Positions 6,529-15,003 are shown, counted from the first letter of the stretch. The stretch is DNA of 64,000 nucleotides from Streptomyces sp. NBC_01288 (GCF_035982055.1 NZ_CP108427.1:7687001-7751000); one strand, 5' to 3'. A program made the numbers and translations. The notes: generated from the sequence alone by a model not told the origin.

Positions 6529-8040
6529 CTACTGAGACCCCTTGAACCGGGGTCCCTCCACGATCAGTCCGGCGACCAGCGCTCCCGACATCCCGGCGTG
6601 CGCAAGCCCGCCGCCGGGATGGGACCAGCCGCCGACCCGGTAGAGCCCGGGCACGCGCGTGGTGTTCGCCGGGTGCAGGAAACGGCCCCGCCCGGCGGCG
6701 AGCGAAGGCGCGGGCACGGCTCCGAAGCGGGCGCCCGTCTCACTCTCCGTGTGCTGCGGGGTACGCACCTCGTGCCACAACAGGCGCTCCCGCAGCCCCG
6801 GTACGGCCCGCCCGGCGGCTTCCAGGAGCAAGTCCGTGTACCGCCCGACCGTGCCCTCGTCGTCCCAGCCGGCCTCGCCCGACAGCACGGCGGACACGAC
6901 CGCGGATTCGTGGTCGTCGTCCGGCCGGAGCGCGGGGTCGTCGGGCCGCAGCACCGTCACCGTGGGGCAGCGGGGCTCGTCGCCGCCGGGGGAGGCCAGG
7001 AGGTCCAACTCGGCCTCGCGGTCCGGGGCGTGGACCACCGTCCGGTGAACGGCCCCGTCCTCGCGCGGGCCACGCAGAGCCAGCAGGAGCGTGCACCGCA
7101 CCGGCCGGGGTGAGTCCGCGTCGGCCCGCACATCACCGTCCTCGTCCAGCGGACGCTCCGTCAGGGCCCGCAGCCGCGCGGGGTCCACGTCCGCGACGAC
7201 ATGGTCCGCGTCGACCACCGTCCCGTCGGCCAGCTCCACCCCGGCCGCCCGCCCGTCCTTCTCCAGCACCCGGGTGACCTCGGCCCCGAAGACGAACTCG
7301 ACCCTCCTCGCCACACACCGCTCGTACACCGCGCGGGCCAACTCCCTTATGCCGCCCCGCACATACCAGGTGCCGAAGGCGTGCTCCATGTACGGCAGCA
7401 CGGCCGCGCTCGCCGGTGCGGTGCGGGGATCGAGGCCGTACGCGAGCGCGTGGCTCTCCAGAAGGGCCGTCAGGCGCTCGTCGCGTAGTTCCCAGGCGCC
7501 GATCTCGGCGAGGGTGCCCGCCCGCCGGGTGCGCAGCAGCTTCTTGTGCGGGACCGCCGGATACGGCTCCTGGTCGGCCAGCACCGACCAGTCGATCCAC
7601 AGGGGCTCCTCCAGGAGGGGCCTGCGGGTGCGGTCCCAGGCCTCGCGGGCCCGGATCAGGAAGTCGCCCCAGCGCTGCCCCGCGCCGCCGCCCAGGGCCT
7701 CGTCCAGGGCCGTGACGACACCCGCGCGGGAGGCGTTCGGCAACGACACCTCCGTACCGTCCGCGAAGACGTGCCGGGACGACGGGTCGACCTGGACCAG
7801 CTCGACCAGGTCCTCCAGCGGCTCCTTGCCGGTCTTGATGAACAGGTCGCGGTAGACCGCGGGCACGGGCAGCAGACCGGGGCCGGCGTCGAAGGAGAAC
7901 CCGTCCCGCTCGAAACGGCGCACCGCACCGCCGTACGTCTCCGTACGCTCGTACACCGCCACCCGGTGGCCCGCGACGGCCAGCCGGGCAGCGGCCGCCA
8001 TCGCGCCCATGCCGGCGCCGATCACCGCAATCCGTGCCAT
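6529..8040 (-). CDS. phytoene-desaturase-like FAD-dependent oxidoreductase
   Basis: A 503-residue member of the CrtI/NAD(P)-binding amine oxidoreductase family. The N-terminal dinucleotide motif is I-A-V-I-G-A-G-M-G-A, followed by Y-E-R-T-E-T-Y-G-G and F-D-A-G-P-G. The C-terminal family signature reads G-L-Y-R-V-G-G-W-S-H-P-G-G-G-L. The family dehydrogenates carotenoids or related lipids. No phytoene synthase or other carotenoid gene is nearby, so the substrate is open. The start at 8040 is chosen because the Rossmann motif begins at once. TAAAGT ends 7 nt upstream, so the mRNA may be leaderless. Confidence 0.82.
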   Translation of the reverse strand: MARIAVIGAGMGAMAAAARLAVAGHRVAVYERTETYGGAVRRFERDGFSFDAGPGLLPVPAVYRDLFIKTGKEPLEDLVELVQVDPSSRHVFADGTEVSLPNASRAGVVTALDEALGGGAGQRWGDFLIRAREAWDRTRRPLLEEPLWIDWSVLADQEPYPAVPHKKLLRTRRAGTLAEIGAWELRDERLTALLESHALAYGLDPRTAPASAAVLPYMEHAFGTWYVRGGIRELARAVYERCVARRVEFVFGAEVTRVLEKDGRAAGVELADGTVVDADHVVADVDPARLRALTERPLDEDGDVRADADSPRPVRCTLLLALRGPREDGAVHRTVVHAPDREAELDLLASPGGDEPRCPTVTVLRPDDPALRPDDDHESAVVSAVLSGEAGWDDEGTVGRYTDLLLEAAGRAVPGLRERLLWHEVRTPQHTESETGARFGAVPAPSLAAGRGRFLHPANTTRVPGLYRVGGWSHPGGGLAHAGMSGALVAGLIVEGPRFKGSQ

Positions 8041-8085
8041 GCCCGCGACTTTATCGGCCGCCACTGACAGTCCGGCCACGGGCTG

Positions 8086-8724
8086 TCACCACGGTGGCGG
8101 GTCCGGCGGCCGGCCGGGTGGGTGTCCCGCCTGCGAGGCGAGCCGTCTCTCCTCCCGGCGCTGGGCCCGGCGGCGCAGGAAGCGGCGGATCCGGGAGACC
8201 AGGAAGAACAGGACCGTGAGTCCGGCCACCAGCAGTACGGCCGCGATGATCGCCGCCGCCTGGGGATGGAACATCGCGAACGACACGATCCCGCCGACGC
8301 CGAGATCCTCCGCGAAGCTCATGATCACGTTGCTGAACGGCTCCGGCGAGGTGTTGATCGCCATCCGCGTCCCGGCCTTGACGGTATGGCTGGCCAGCGC
8401 CGACGAACCGCCGATCAGGCCCGCCACGACATCGTTCATCGAACCGCTGTGGCCCGCGAGCACCGCCCCGACCCACGCCCCGGCGGCCGGCCGGATCACC
8501 GTGTGCACGGAGTCCCACAGGGAGTCGACGTAGGGGATCTTGTCGGCGACGGCCTCGCACAGGAACAGGACGCCCGCTGTGACGAGGACCTCAGGGCGTT
8601 GCAGCGACTCGGGGACCGCGTCGGTCACTCCGGTCGCGCCGAAGATCCCGAGCAGCAGCACCACCGCGTACGCGTTGATGCCGCTGGCCCAGCCGCTGGT
8701 GAAGACCAGGGGGAGTACGGACAC
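8086..8724 (-). CDS. DUF4126 family membrane protein
   Basis: 212 residues with about five hydrophobic segments: F-T-S-G-W-A-S-G-I-N-A-Y-A near the N-terminus, a glycine-rich region with a P-A-A-G-A-W-V-G-A segment, and a final helix ending in F-F-L-V-S-R-I-R-R-F-L-R. The tail is basic and Pro-rich. The opening segment is typical of DUF4126 proteins, whose function is unknown. GTG at 8724 is chosen because TACTAT lies exactly 7 nt upstream, as in a leaderless promoter, and no Shine-Dalgarno is present. It reads in the same direction as the CrtI-like gene, 45 bp upstream of it. Confidence 0.82.
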   Translation of the reverse strand: MSVLPLVFTSGWASGINAYAVVLLLGIFGATGVTDAVPESLQRPEVLVTAGVLFLCEAVADKIPYVDSLWDSVHTVIRPAAGAWVGAVLAGHSGSMNDVVAGLIGGSSALASHTVKAGTRMAINTSPEPFSNVIMSFAEDLGVGGIVSFAMFHPQAAAIIAAVLLVAGLTVLFFLVSRIRRFLRRRAQRREERRLASQAGHPPGRPPDPPPW

Positions 8725-9102
8725 GGAGGCGATAGTAACCACTCGGCAACTTGGCGTCCTGGGCCTGAGTGCGTACGGCTGAGTATCCGTACCTAGGGAG
8801 TGAGTTGAGTACGCGCGCGGATGGGGTGCGACCTGCGCGAACGAGAGAGTAGGGGCACGGAAAGGGGCGCGGCTCCGGAACCGCCGACACGGGGCGGCGG
8901 AACGGGGCCCGCGCCCTTGGCCGCTCCTTCCGCCGAACCTTCGGCGGAAGCGAGGCACGGGGGAACCCTGGACCGACCGACGGGGGTTCCGACAGGGGGA
9001 ACGTACGGGGGAGCGCAAGGGAGCGCCGGTTCGAGGTGGCCCGCGGGGGACGCGGCCACAGCGGACCGGCGCTTCTGTGTGCGCGTTGTCCGGGTGCCGC
9101 CG
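8725..9102. other. non-coding gap with several inverted repeats
   Basis: I find no convincing gene here. CTTCCGCCGAA (8927-8937) pairs with TTCGGCGGAAG (8940-8950) across a 2-nt loop, and CCGCCG pairs with CGGCGG around 8881-8900; both could act as terminators. At the right edge the 19-bp palindrome GTCAGCGGCCGCCGCTGAC (9102-9120) spans the stop codon of the tetR-like gene. The part next to 8724 holds the DUF4126 promoter. Confidence 0.6.
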
Positions 9103-9732
9103 TCAGCGGCCGCCGCTGACCCGCCCCTGGAGCAGCCGGGACAGCGCCGCGTGGACGTCGTCCAGGGAGCGCTCCGGCTGGAACGACTGCCAGTCCAGGG
9201 CGGCCACCACGACCATGCCGATCAGCGCGGCCGCGGTCAGCCGGACATCGATCTCCGGACTGAACTCGCCGTTGGCCACGCCCGCGTGCAGCACGTCCTC
9301 GATCGCCGCGTTCACCTGCTGCCGCACCACCATGAGCGTGGACTGCCAGGCGCGGTTGGTGCGCCACAGCTCGGCCACGTACAGCTGCGTGAAGGACGGG
9401 TAGTGGGCGATGAAGACGAGGCCCGCGCGGACCATCGCGTCCAGGGCGTCGACCTTGCTGCCGCCGTCCCGCGCGGTCTGCTCGGCCGCCTCCCGCAGCG
9501 AGGCGGTGAGGAGGCCCACGCCGTGCCGCAGCAACTCCTCGAAGAGGACGGACTTGCTGGCGAAGTTGTAGTAGACGGTGCCCTTCGCGACCCCGGCACG
9601 CTCGGCGATCTCGTCCACCGTGGTGGCGGAGAAGCCCTGTTCGGCGATGAGCGTGACGGCCGCCTCGTAGAGCTTCTGCCGGGTGGCCTCGCGGCGCGTG
9701 CTGCCGCCCGACGGGGTGCTGCTGCTTTCCAT
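9103..9732 (-). CDS. TetR family transcriptional regulator
   Basis: 209 residues with a classic N-terminal TetR helix-turn-helix: the core reads T-T-V-D-E-I-A-E-R-A-G-V-A-K-G-T-V-Y-Y-N (residues about 36-55), then F-A-S-K. The C-terminal ligand domain is all-helical and unassigned. It is the last gene of a minus-strand operon after the ABC-ATPase-like and YhgE/Pip genes, 62 bp from the latter. A TetR-type operator precedes the first gene (12577-12590), so the simplest model is that it represses its own operon. The in-frame sequence upstream of 9732 belongs to the preceding gap and gene, hence this start. Confidence 0.93.
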   Translation of the reverse strand: MESSSTPSGGSTRREATRQKLYEAAVTLIAEQGFSATTVDEIAERAGVAKGTVYYNFASKSVLFEELLRHGVGLLTASLREAAEQTARDGGSKVDALDAMVRAGLVFIAHYPSFTQLYVAELWRTNRAWQSTLMVVRQQVNAAIEDVLHAGVANGEFSPEIDVRLTAAALIGMVVVAALDWQSFQPERSLDDVHAALSRLLQGRVSGGR

Positions 9733-9794
9733 GGGCCTGATTGTCACAGGCCCGGCTCCCGCGCCGGGCACGGGTGTCGAGGTCCCGCGCGCGG

Positions 9795-11879
9795 TCACAG
9801 GCTCAGCTCCGGGTGCAGCCGGTCCAGCGTCCACACCTGGCGGCGGCGCGCCGACAGCGCGGTCAGCGCGAGAGCCCCGGCGGTGAAGGCGACGAGCACC
9901 ACGCACGCGTGCCACACGGGTCCCAGGCCACCGCCCGTGATGAGCCGCCGTAGAGCCTCGACGACGTAACTCATCGGCAGGAAGGGGTGGATCGCGTTGA
10001 AGAAACCGGGACTGGTCTGCACCGGATAGGTGCCGCCCGCCGACGTCAACTGGAGCATCAGCAGGGCGAGTACGAGGATCCGGCCCGCCGCTCCGAAGTG
10101 TGCGTTCAGCCACTGGACGATGGCCGCGAAGCACGCCGTCACCAGGAACAGGAAGCCGACCGTGCCGGCCGCGTGTGCCATCTCCAGGCCGATCGCCCAG
10201 TGCAGTACGGCCATCAGGGCCACCGTCTGGAGGACCCCGACCGCGACCACCGGCAGCCACCCCGCGAGCGCGATCCGCCAGGCCGAGGCACCGGCGGCGA
10301 GTGCGCGCCGGTTCATGGGCGCGATCAGCATGTAGGCCACCATCGCGCCCACCCACAGGGACAGCGGGATGAAGTACGGGGCGAATCCGGTGCCGTAGTT
10401 GGGCGCCTTGTGCAGGTCCTGGGTGACCAGTTGGACCGGGTCGGCCATGACGCCGGTGCGCTGGTCGCGGTCCTGCTTGTCGTAGTCCGGGATCTGCGCG
10501 GCGCCGTCGTGCAGACCGCCGGCGAGCTTCCCGGAGCCGTCGACGAGCTTGTACAGGCCGCCGTTGAGGTCCACGGCGCCCGTCCTGAGCCTGCCGACGC
10601 CGGTGTCCAGGTCGGCGGCGCCGGTCTTGGCCGTGCCGAGCCCGGTGTGCAGGGTCTTGGCGCCGGCGGCGACCTTCGAGGCGCCGTCGTTCAGCCTGTT
10701 GACCTTGGCCACCGCGTCGTCGAGGTCCTCGGAGAGGTGCGGGGCGTGGTCGGCGAGCGCCTGGGCCTGCGTCTGGAGCGTGGCCAGGTTCGCGTCGAGC
10801 TTCTTCAGGTCGCCGTTCTGGTCGACGACCAGGCTGTTGACGTCATCGGCGACCTTCGCCACATCGGAGGCGGCCGTGGCGGCCTTCTTCAGGTCGGGAC
10901 AGGCGTCATCCTTCAGGACGATGCTTTCGCAGCGCGCCTTGTAGACCTCGTCCAGGGTGTCCGAGGCCGCGTGCGCGCCCTTGGCTGCGACCGGAGCCGT
11001 CTTCACGAGGGTGCCCAGGTTGGCGCGGATGGTCCTGGCCGAGTCGGCGACCAACTGAGCCGTGTCCCCGATGGTCTTCTCGTTGTCCTTCAGGAAGGGC
11101 CCCACTTTGTCGGCCACCCCGTTGACGGTGTCGGCGAGGGTCTGCGTCCCTGCCGCCACCTGCCGCGAACCGTCCGCCAGGTCGCCCGCGCCCGTGTCGA
11201 GCTTCTTCAGGCCCTTGGAGAGCTTGCCGCTGCCCTTCTTGGCGTCCTTCAGGCCGTCGGCGAGATCCTTGGAGCCCTCCTCGGCCGTACCGATGCCGCC
11301 CTTGAGCCTGTCGGCGCCGTCGGCCGCCTTCACGGTCTGGCCGTGGATGTCGGAGAACGAGACGAAGATCCGGTCCAGGAAGGTCCGCGAGGCCTTGGTG
11401 GACGCGGCCGACCGCACCTCGCTGAACACCGTCCGGGAGATCTGCCCGACGATGTAGTTGTTCGCGTCGTTCGTCCGCACCTGGAGCGCGCCCGTCTCCG
11501 GGGAGTCGCCCGCACTGGAGGTGACGCGTTCACTGAAGTCGGCCGGCATGGTCAGCGACAGGTAGTACGTGCCGTCCTCGACGCCCTTCCGCGCGGCGGC
11601 CGCACTCACCTCGTGCCAGTCGAACGTCCCGCTGTCGCGCAGCCCCCGGGTGATGTCGTCGCCCGCCGTGACCTTCTTCCCGTCGGCGCTCGCCCCCTTG
11701 TCGTCGTTGACGAGCGCCACGGGGATGCGGTCCAGACGGCCGTACGGGTCCCAGAAGGACCACAGATACAGGGCTCCGTAGAGCAGCGGCAGCAATAGCA
11801 GGGCGACGAGAGCCGCGCGCGGCAACTTCCCCCTGCCGAAGCGCTTCAACTCAAGCGCGGCCAGTCTGGGCGCGTGCAT
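9795..11879 (-). CDS. YhgE/Pip domain membrane protein
   Basis: 694 residues. One N-terminal membrane helix (A-L-V-A-L-L-L-L-P-L-L-Y-G-A-L-Y-L, residues about 23-40) precedes a large extracytoplasmic region. That region has long coiled stretches with repeats of the G-A-x-x-L-x-x-G type, and about five to six membrane helices follow (residues ~500-680). This is the YhgE/Pip (phage infection protein) layout, related to ABC-2 type permeases and to EsaA. The gene overlaps the preceding ATPase-like gene by 29 bp, so the two products probably work together as a transporter-like complex. The substrate is unknown. Confidence 0.88.
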   Translation of the reverse strand: MHAPRLAALELKRFGRGKLPRAALVALLLLPLLYGALYLWSFWDPYGRLDRIPVALVNDDKGASADGKKVTAGDDITRGLRDSGTFDWHEVSAAAARKGVEDGTYYLSLTMPADFSERVTSSAGDSPETGALQVRTNDANNYIVGQISRTVFSEVRSAASTKASRTFLDRIFVSFSDIHGQTVKAADGADRLKGGIGTAEEGSKDLADGLKDAKKGSGKLSKGLKKLDTGAGDLADGSRQVAAGTQTLADTVNGVADKVGPFLKDNEKTIGDTAQLVADSARTIRANLGTLVKTAPVAAKGAHAASDTLDEVYKARCESIVLKDDACPDLKKAATAASDVAKVADDVNSLVVDQNGDLKKLDANLATLQTQAQALADHAPHLSEDLDDAVAKVNRLNDGASKVAAGAKTLHTGLGTAKTGAADLDTGVGRLRTGAVDLNGGLYKLVDGSGKLAGGLHDGAAQIPDYDKQDRDQRTGVMADPVQLVTQDLHKAPNYGTGFAPYFIPLSLWVGAMVAYMLIAPMNRRALAAGASAWRIALAGWLPVVAVGVLQTVALMAVLHWAIGLEMAHAAGTVGFLFLVTACFAAIVQWLNAHFGAAGRILVLALLMLQLTSAGGTYPVQTSPGFFNAIHPFLPMSYVVEALRRLITGGGLGPVWHACVVLVAFTAGALALTALSARRRQVWTLDRLHPELSL

Positions 11880-12543
11880 CGGCCTTCTCCGTCCCCTCGG
11901 TGGACACCGCTACGACAGTCGTTCCGGAATCCGCAAGGGACCTCAACAGGTCCCAGATCTCGGTCCGTTCGGCAACCGAGAGCTTGAGGTCGACGTCGTC
12001 CACCCCGAGCAGCACGGGCCGCCCGATGAGTGCCAACGCGATGGACAGCCGCACTTCTTGCGGCCGCTCCAGATCCCGTACTGCGGTTCGGGCGCCCTTG
12101 GGCAGCGTCCCGCGGTCGAGTCCGGCGGCGGTCAGGGCCCGCTCGATCCGCAGCCCGGCCTCGACGGCGCGCTCGGTGCGGGGCCGCAGCAGCCCGCGTA
12201 CGGAGTCCCCGAACCGCCTTTGCAGCAGCGCCCGTTCACGCAGGTGCTCACCGACGGTCAGTGCCGGTTCGAGGTCGGTGACCCCGGTGACATTCGCCAG
12301 CGCGCTGATCCGCCGTACGGCCGCCGACTGCTTCGGGAGCGTGAACTCGCCCACGGTGGCGGTCCCTTCGGACGCCTTCATCCGCCCGGTGAGCGCGAGC
12401 AGCAGGCTCGTACGCCCGGACCCGGACGGCCCTTCCACGGCGATCAGCGACCCGGGCCCGGCGTCCAGGGAGATCCCCCGGAACGCCCAGCCGCGCGGCC
12501 CCTCGACCCCGAAGTCCTCGGCTGCGACACCGACCCCACCCAC
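11851..12543 (-). CDS. degenerate ABC-type ATP-binding protein
   Basis: 230 residues with an ABC-ATPase-like layout but altered motifs. The Walker A reads G-P-S-G-S-G-R-T-S (residues 38-46), with Arg in place of the usual Lys. No L-S-G-G-Q is present; the equivalent stretch reads L-E-R-P-Q-E-V-R-L-S. Walker B is L-L-G-V-D-D-V-D, with Asp where the catalytic Glu is expected. It may bind nucleotide without turning it over well. A GTG start follows a GGGGA ribosome-binding site. It is first in the operon and is preceded by a TetR-type operator. Confidence 0.85.
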   Translation of the reverse strand: MGGVGVAAEDFGVEGPRGWAFRGISLDAGPGSLIAVEGPSGSGRTSLLLALTGRMKASEGTATVGEFTLPKQSAAVRRISALANVTGVTDLEPALTVGEHLRERALLQRRFGDSVRGLLRPRTERAVEAGLRIERALTAAGLDRGTLPKGARTAVRDLERPQEVRLSIALALIGRPVLLGVDDVDLKLSVAERTEIWDLLRSLADSGTTVVAVSTEGTEKADARAQTGRA

Positions 12544-12576
12544 GGTTCCCCATCCCCTGTTGCCGAATTCTTTTGA

Positions 12577-12590
12577 ACTGACTGGTCAGT
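12577..12590 (-). promoter_or_regulatory. TetR-type operator inside predicted promoter
   Basis: ACTGAC-TG-GTCAGT (12577-12590) is a perfect 6+6 inverted repeat, a form common for TetR/AcrR proteins. On the minus strand it lies between TTGCAC (12594-12589) and AAGAAT (12572-12567), which are 16 bp apart and face the ATPase / YhgE / tetR operon. Binding would block the promoter of the operon that encodes the regulator. Confidence 0.7.
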
Positions 12591-12723
12591 GCAAAAAGTA
12601 ACCCGAACCTTCGATCGAAGCAAAAGCGCAGGTCAGAACGGATTGTCAGTGCCATACCTCACGATGGGCACATACGGCACTACCTGACTGGGCGTGCCGT
12701 CACACGACGACAGGAGGTTCGTC

Positions 12724-13263
12724 ATGGCCCATCCGTCCGCAGCCGCCGCCCGTCGGCGCCGCGCCGCCGGCCCTGCCCCCTCACTGACCGGCCCGGCGAG
12801 CGACGTGCACCCCGTGCTCCGCCGGGCCACGGCCCCGCCCGCCGCCCTCGACCTCCTCGCCCAGGCCCGTGCGGGACTGGACGAGGCAGCCGTCCTCGAA
12901 ACGTCGAACGAGCGCTACGCCACAGCCCACTTGGCCGCCCTGCGCACCGCCGCCGCGGTACTCGCCGCGCGGGTCCAGCCCGAGCCCACGGCCCGGCGCC
13001 GCGGCCGTATCCGCAGCGCCTGGGAAGTGCTCCCCGAGATCGCGCCCGAACTCACCGAGTGGAGCGCCCTGTTCGCCTCCGGCGCCCGGCGCCGCGCGCG
13101 GGCCGAGGCGGGCATCCAGGGCGCGGCGACCCGCCGGGACGCCGACGACCTCATACGCGACGTGGCGATGTTCCTGCGCCTGGTCGAGCGCATGCTCGTC
13201 CTCCAGCCGGTCCTGCCCCAGCCACGCCAGGACCCGGAGCGGCCGGGGGACCGCGCGGGGTGA
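12724..13263 (+). CDS. SAV_6107-type HEPN domain protein
   Basis: A 179-residue mostly helical protein, rich in Ala and Arg. An AGGAGG site lies 6 nt before the ATG at 12724. It carries the HEPN signature R-x4-H as R64-Y-A-T-A-H69, in a helix that continues A-L-R-T-A-A-A-V-L. The overall look matches the actinobacterial SAV_6107 HEPN family. HEPN proteins are often RNases or RNA binders, but members of this family are usually standalone and no antitoxin partner is seen here. The N-terminal 40 residues are basic and probably disordered. Confidence 0.72.
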   Translation: MAHPSAAAARRRRAAGPAPSLTGPASDVHPVLRRATAPPAALDLLAQARAGLDEAAVLETSNERYATAHLAALRTAAAVLAARVQPEPTARRRGRIRSAWEVLPEIAPELTEWSALFASGARRRARAEAGIQGAATRRDADDLIRDVAMFLRLVERMLVLQPVLPQPRQDPERPGDRAG

Positions 13264-13307
13264 GCGGCGCCTGGGCGAACTCCGGCGAGGCGCGGCGAGG
13301 TGCGGCG

Positions 13308-13367
13308 CCCAAAGGGGCGCGGGGCTGTGTCGATATGCGGTTCCGCCGCGTGCGCGCGACCAGCCCC
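13308..13367. repeat. dispersed Streptomyces-type intergenic inverted repeat
   Basis: The segment AAAGGGGCGCGGGGCTG (13311-13327) is followed by an inner GCGG-TT-CCGC stem and then by CGACCAGCCCC (13357-13367), which pairs with GGGGCTG. The wording 'gggcgcggggctgtg...gcgcgaccagccccc' is familiar to me as a repeat scattered between genes in Streptomyces genomes. A related stretch is visible near 8860-8915. Function is unknown. Confidence 0.55.
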
Positions 13368-13451
13368 CACCGGCCGGCAGGTTCATCACCGCTCTACCAG
13401 CGGAGCGCTCAGGCGCGAGACGCATGACCAGGTACGGCATCGGAGGCAATA

Positions 13452-13480
13452 GGGTGGAAGGCGCCTGAAGCCTTCCACCC
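13452..13480. terminator. 11-bp hairpin upstream of the methyltransferase gene
   Basis: GGGTGGAAGGC (13452-13462) pairs perfectly with GCCTTCCACCC (13470-13480) over a 7-nt loop. There is no T-tract. It probably ends transcription from the HEPN gene. TAGGGT at 13450-13455 resembles a -10 box, so the hairpin could instead lie at the 5' end of the next transcript. Confidence 0.5.
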
Positions 13481-13556
13481 GCCCGCACCCGGGCCGGGGA
13501 GGCAGCCCGTTCGCTCCGCCGTGCACAGGCGGTGCCGCGCCGAGGAGTCAACTGCC

Positions 13557-14327
13557 GTGTCGGACCCGAGCCGCCCCCGCGCCTCCCTCCGTACCGCCGT
13601 GGTCTGGGACGTCCTGCAGGACGCCCTCGACCGCCGGGTCAAGGCCACGGGTCGGGACGCGCTGGACGTCCTCGACACCGGAGGCGGCAGCGGCAACTTC
13701 GCGGTGCCCGTCGCCCGCCTCGGGCACCGCGTCACCGTCGTCGACCCCAGCCCGAACGCGCTGTTCGCGCTGGAGCGCCGCGCCGCCGAGGCCGGTGTCG
13801 CCGACCGCGTGCGGGGCGTCCAGGGCGACGCGCACGGCCTCTTCGACGTGGTCGAGCGCGGCGGCTACGACGCGGTGCTGTGCCACGGCGTCCTGGAGTA
13901 CGTGGACGATCCCGCCGAGGGCGTCCGCACGGTGGTGGCCGCGCTGCGCCCCGAGGGCGTCCTCAGCCTGCTCGCCGCCGGACTCGGCGGTGCCGTGCTC
14001 GCGCGCGCCCTCGCCGGCCACTTCAAGGAAGCGCGCCAGGCCCTCGACGACCCGAACGGCCGCTGGGGCGACGCCGACCCCGTCCCGCACCGTTTCACCG
14101 CCGAGCAACTCGCCGCGTACGTCGAGGGCGCGGGCCTGGACGTCGGCGCCGTGCACGGGGTGCGGGTCTTCGCCGATCTGGTTCCCGGAGTCCTCGTGGA
14201 CACCGAGCCCGGCGCCCTGGACGCGCTGCTGAAGCTGGAGGCCGCGGCGGCCGAGCTCCCGGCGTACCACTCCGTGGCCACGCAGCTTCATGTGCTCGGC
14301 GAGACGCGGGGTGCGGTCGAGGCGTGA
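13557..14327 (+). CDS. class I SAM-dependent methyltransferase
   Basis: 256 residues with a Rossmann-type methyltransferase core. The SAM-binding motif I is L-D-T-G-G-G-S-G-N-F-A-V-P, motif II is V-T-V-V-D-P-S-P, and the post-motif acidic segment is V-Q-G-D-A. The D-A-V-L-C-H-G-V-L-E-Y-V motif IV resembles CmoA/UbiE-type enzymes. The substrate cannot be read from sequence. The GTG at 13557 is preferred to an earlier in-frame start because GAGGAG lies 9 nt upstream. Confidence 0.88.
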   Translation: MSDPSRPRASLRTAVVWDVLQDALDRRVKATGRDALDVLDTGGGSGNFAVPVARLGHRVTVVDPSPNALFALERRAAEAGVADRVRGVQGDAHGLFDVVERGGYDAVLCHGVLEYVDDPAEGVRTVVAALRPEGVLSLLAAGLGGAVLARALAGHFKEARQALDDPNGRWGDADPVPHRFTAEQLAAYVEGAGLDVGAVHGVRVFADLVPGVLVDTEPGALDALLKLEAAAAELPAYHSVATQLHVLGETRGAVEA

Positions 14328-14526
14328 GTGGCCTCCCGCGCCGGACCCCTGATCAGGGGCTCGACAGCACATGGAGTACGCCACAGGCCCCCCGATCGCG
14401 GGCCCGGCGCCGTATGATCGAGGGAGACCGCCCGGCATGACGGGACGACTCCTGGGGAATGGAAGCTTCAGCGAGTCGGAACGGCTATGACGGATTCCGG
14501 TTGGCCAATTGGCGTAGAGGGGCGGG

Positions 14527-14555
14527 TTTCACGGGGGCGATTCCCTGCCTATCCT
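14527..14555 (+). promoter_or_regulatory. predicted promoter for the DUF3040 gene
   Basis: TTTCAC (14527-14532) and TATCCT (14550-14555), 17 bp apart, lie about 50 bp before the GTG of the DUF3040 gene. They give a short leader that contains its strong GAGGAGGA ribosome-binding site. Confidence 0.5.
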
Positions 14556-14604
14556 GAAGGGACCCCCCGGGTCGCCCCGGCGACTGCACGATGAGGAGGA
14601 CTCC

Positions 14605-15003
14605 GTGCCGCTCTCGGAGCACGAGCAGCGAATGCTTGAGCAGATGGAGCGAGCGCTGTACGCCGAAGACCCCAAGTTCGCGACAGCGCTCGAAGGAAGC
14701 GGCCTGCGCACGTACACCCGGCGACGGGTCTACCAGGCAGTGGCCGGCTTTCTCGTAGGTATCGCGCTCCTCATCGCCGGCATGGTCACGCTGCAGATTT
14801 GGGTCAGCGTGGTGGGATTCCTCGTCATGCTGGGCTGCGCGGTACTCGCCGTGACCGGTTGGCGCAAGGCCCCCAAGCCTGGCGAACAGCCCGCCGCAGG
14901 CGCTCCGCACGCCCGCAGCCAGGGACGGCAGCGGCGCTCGGTGATGGATCGTATCGAGCAGCGCTGGCAGCGCCGCCGCGACGAGCAACAGGGCGGCCAG
15001 TAG
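14605..15003 (+). CDS. DUF3040 family membrane protein
   Basis: 132 residues. The opening P-L-S-E-H-E-Q-R-M-L-E-Q-M-E-R-A-L is the signature of DUF3040 proteins, which are common beside the actinobacterial dcw region. Two adjacent membrane helices follow (about 44-62 and 66-83), then a Pro- and Arg-rich cytoplasmic tail. Function is unknown. GTG start with GAGGAGGA 4 nt upstream. The gene ends at a strong bidirectional terminator shared with the convergent transglutaminase gene. Confidence 0.93.
   Translation: MPLSEHEQRMLEQMERALYAEDPKFATALEGSGLRTYTRRRVYQAVAGFLVGIALLIAGMVTLQIWVSVVGFLVMLGCAVLAVTGWRKAPKPGEQPAAGAPHARSQGRQRRSVMDRIEQRWQRRRDEQQGGQ

Noticed and set aside
12724..13263. Toxin-antitoxin operon around the HEPN protein
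   Set aside because: No small partner gene overlaps or adjoins it in the same direction; a standalone protein is the simpler reading.
14328..14604. tRNA or small RNA gene between the methyltransferase and DUF3040 genes
   Set aside because: No cloverleaf or T-loop sequence is present; only a promoter and a short TTGGCCAATTGG palindrome are visible.
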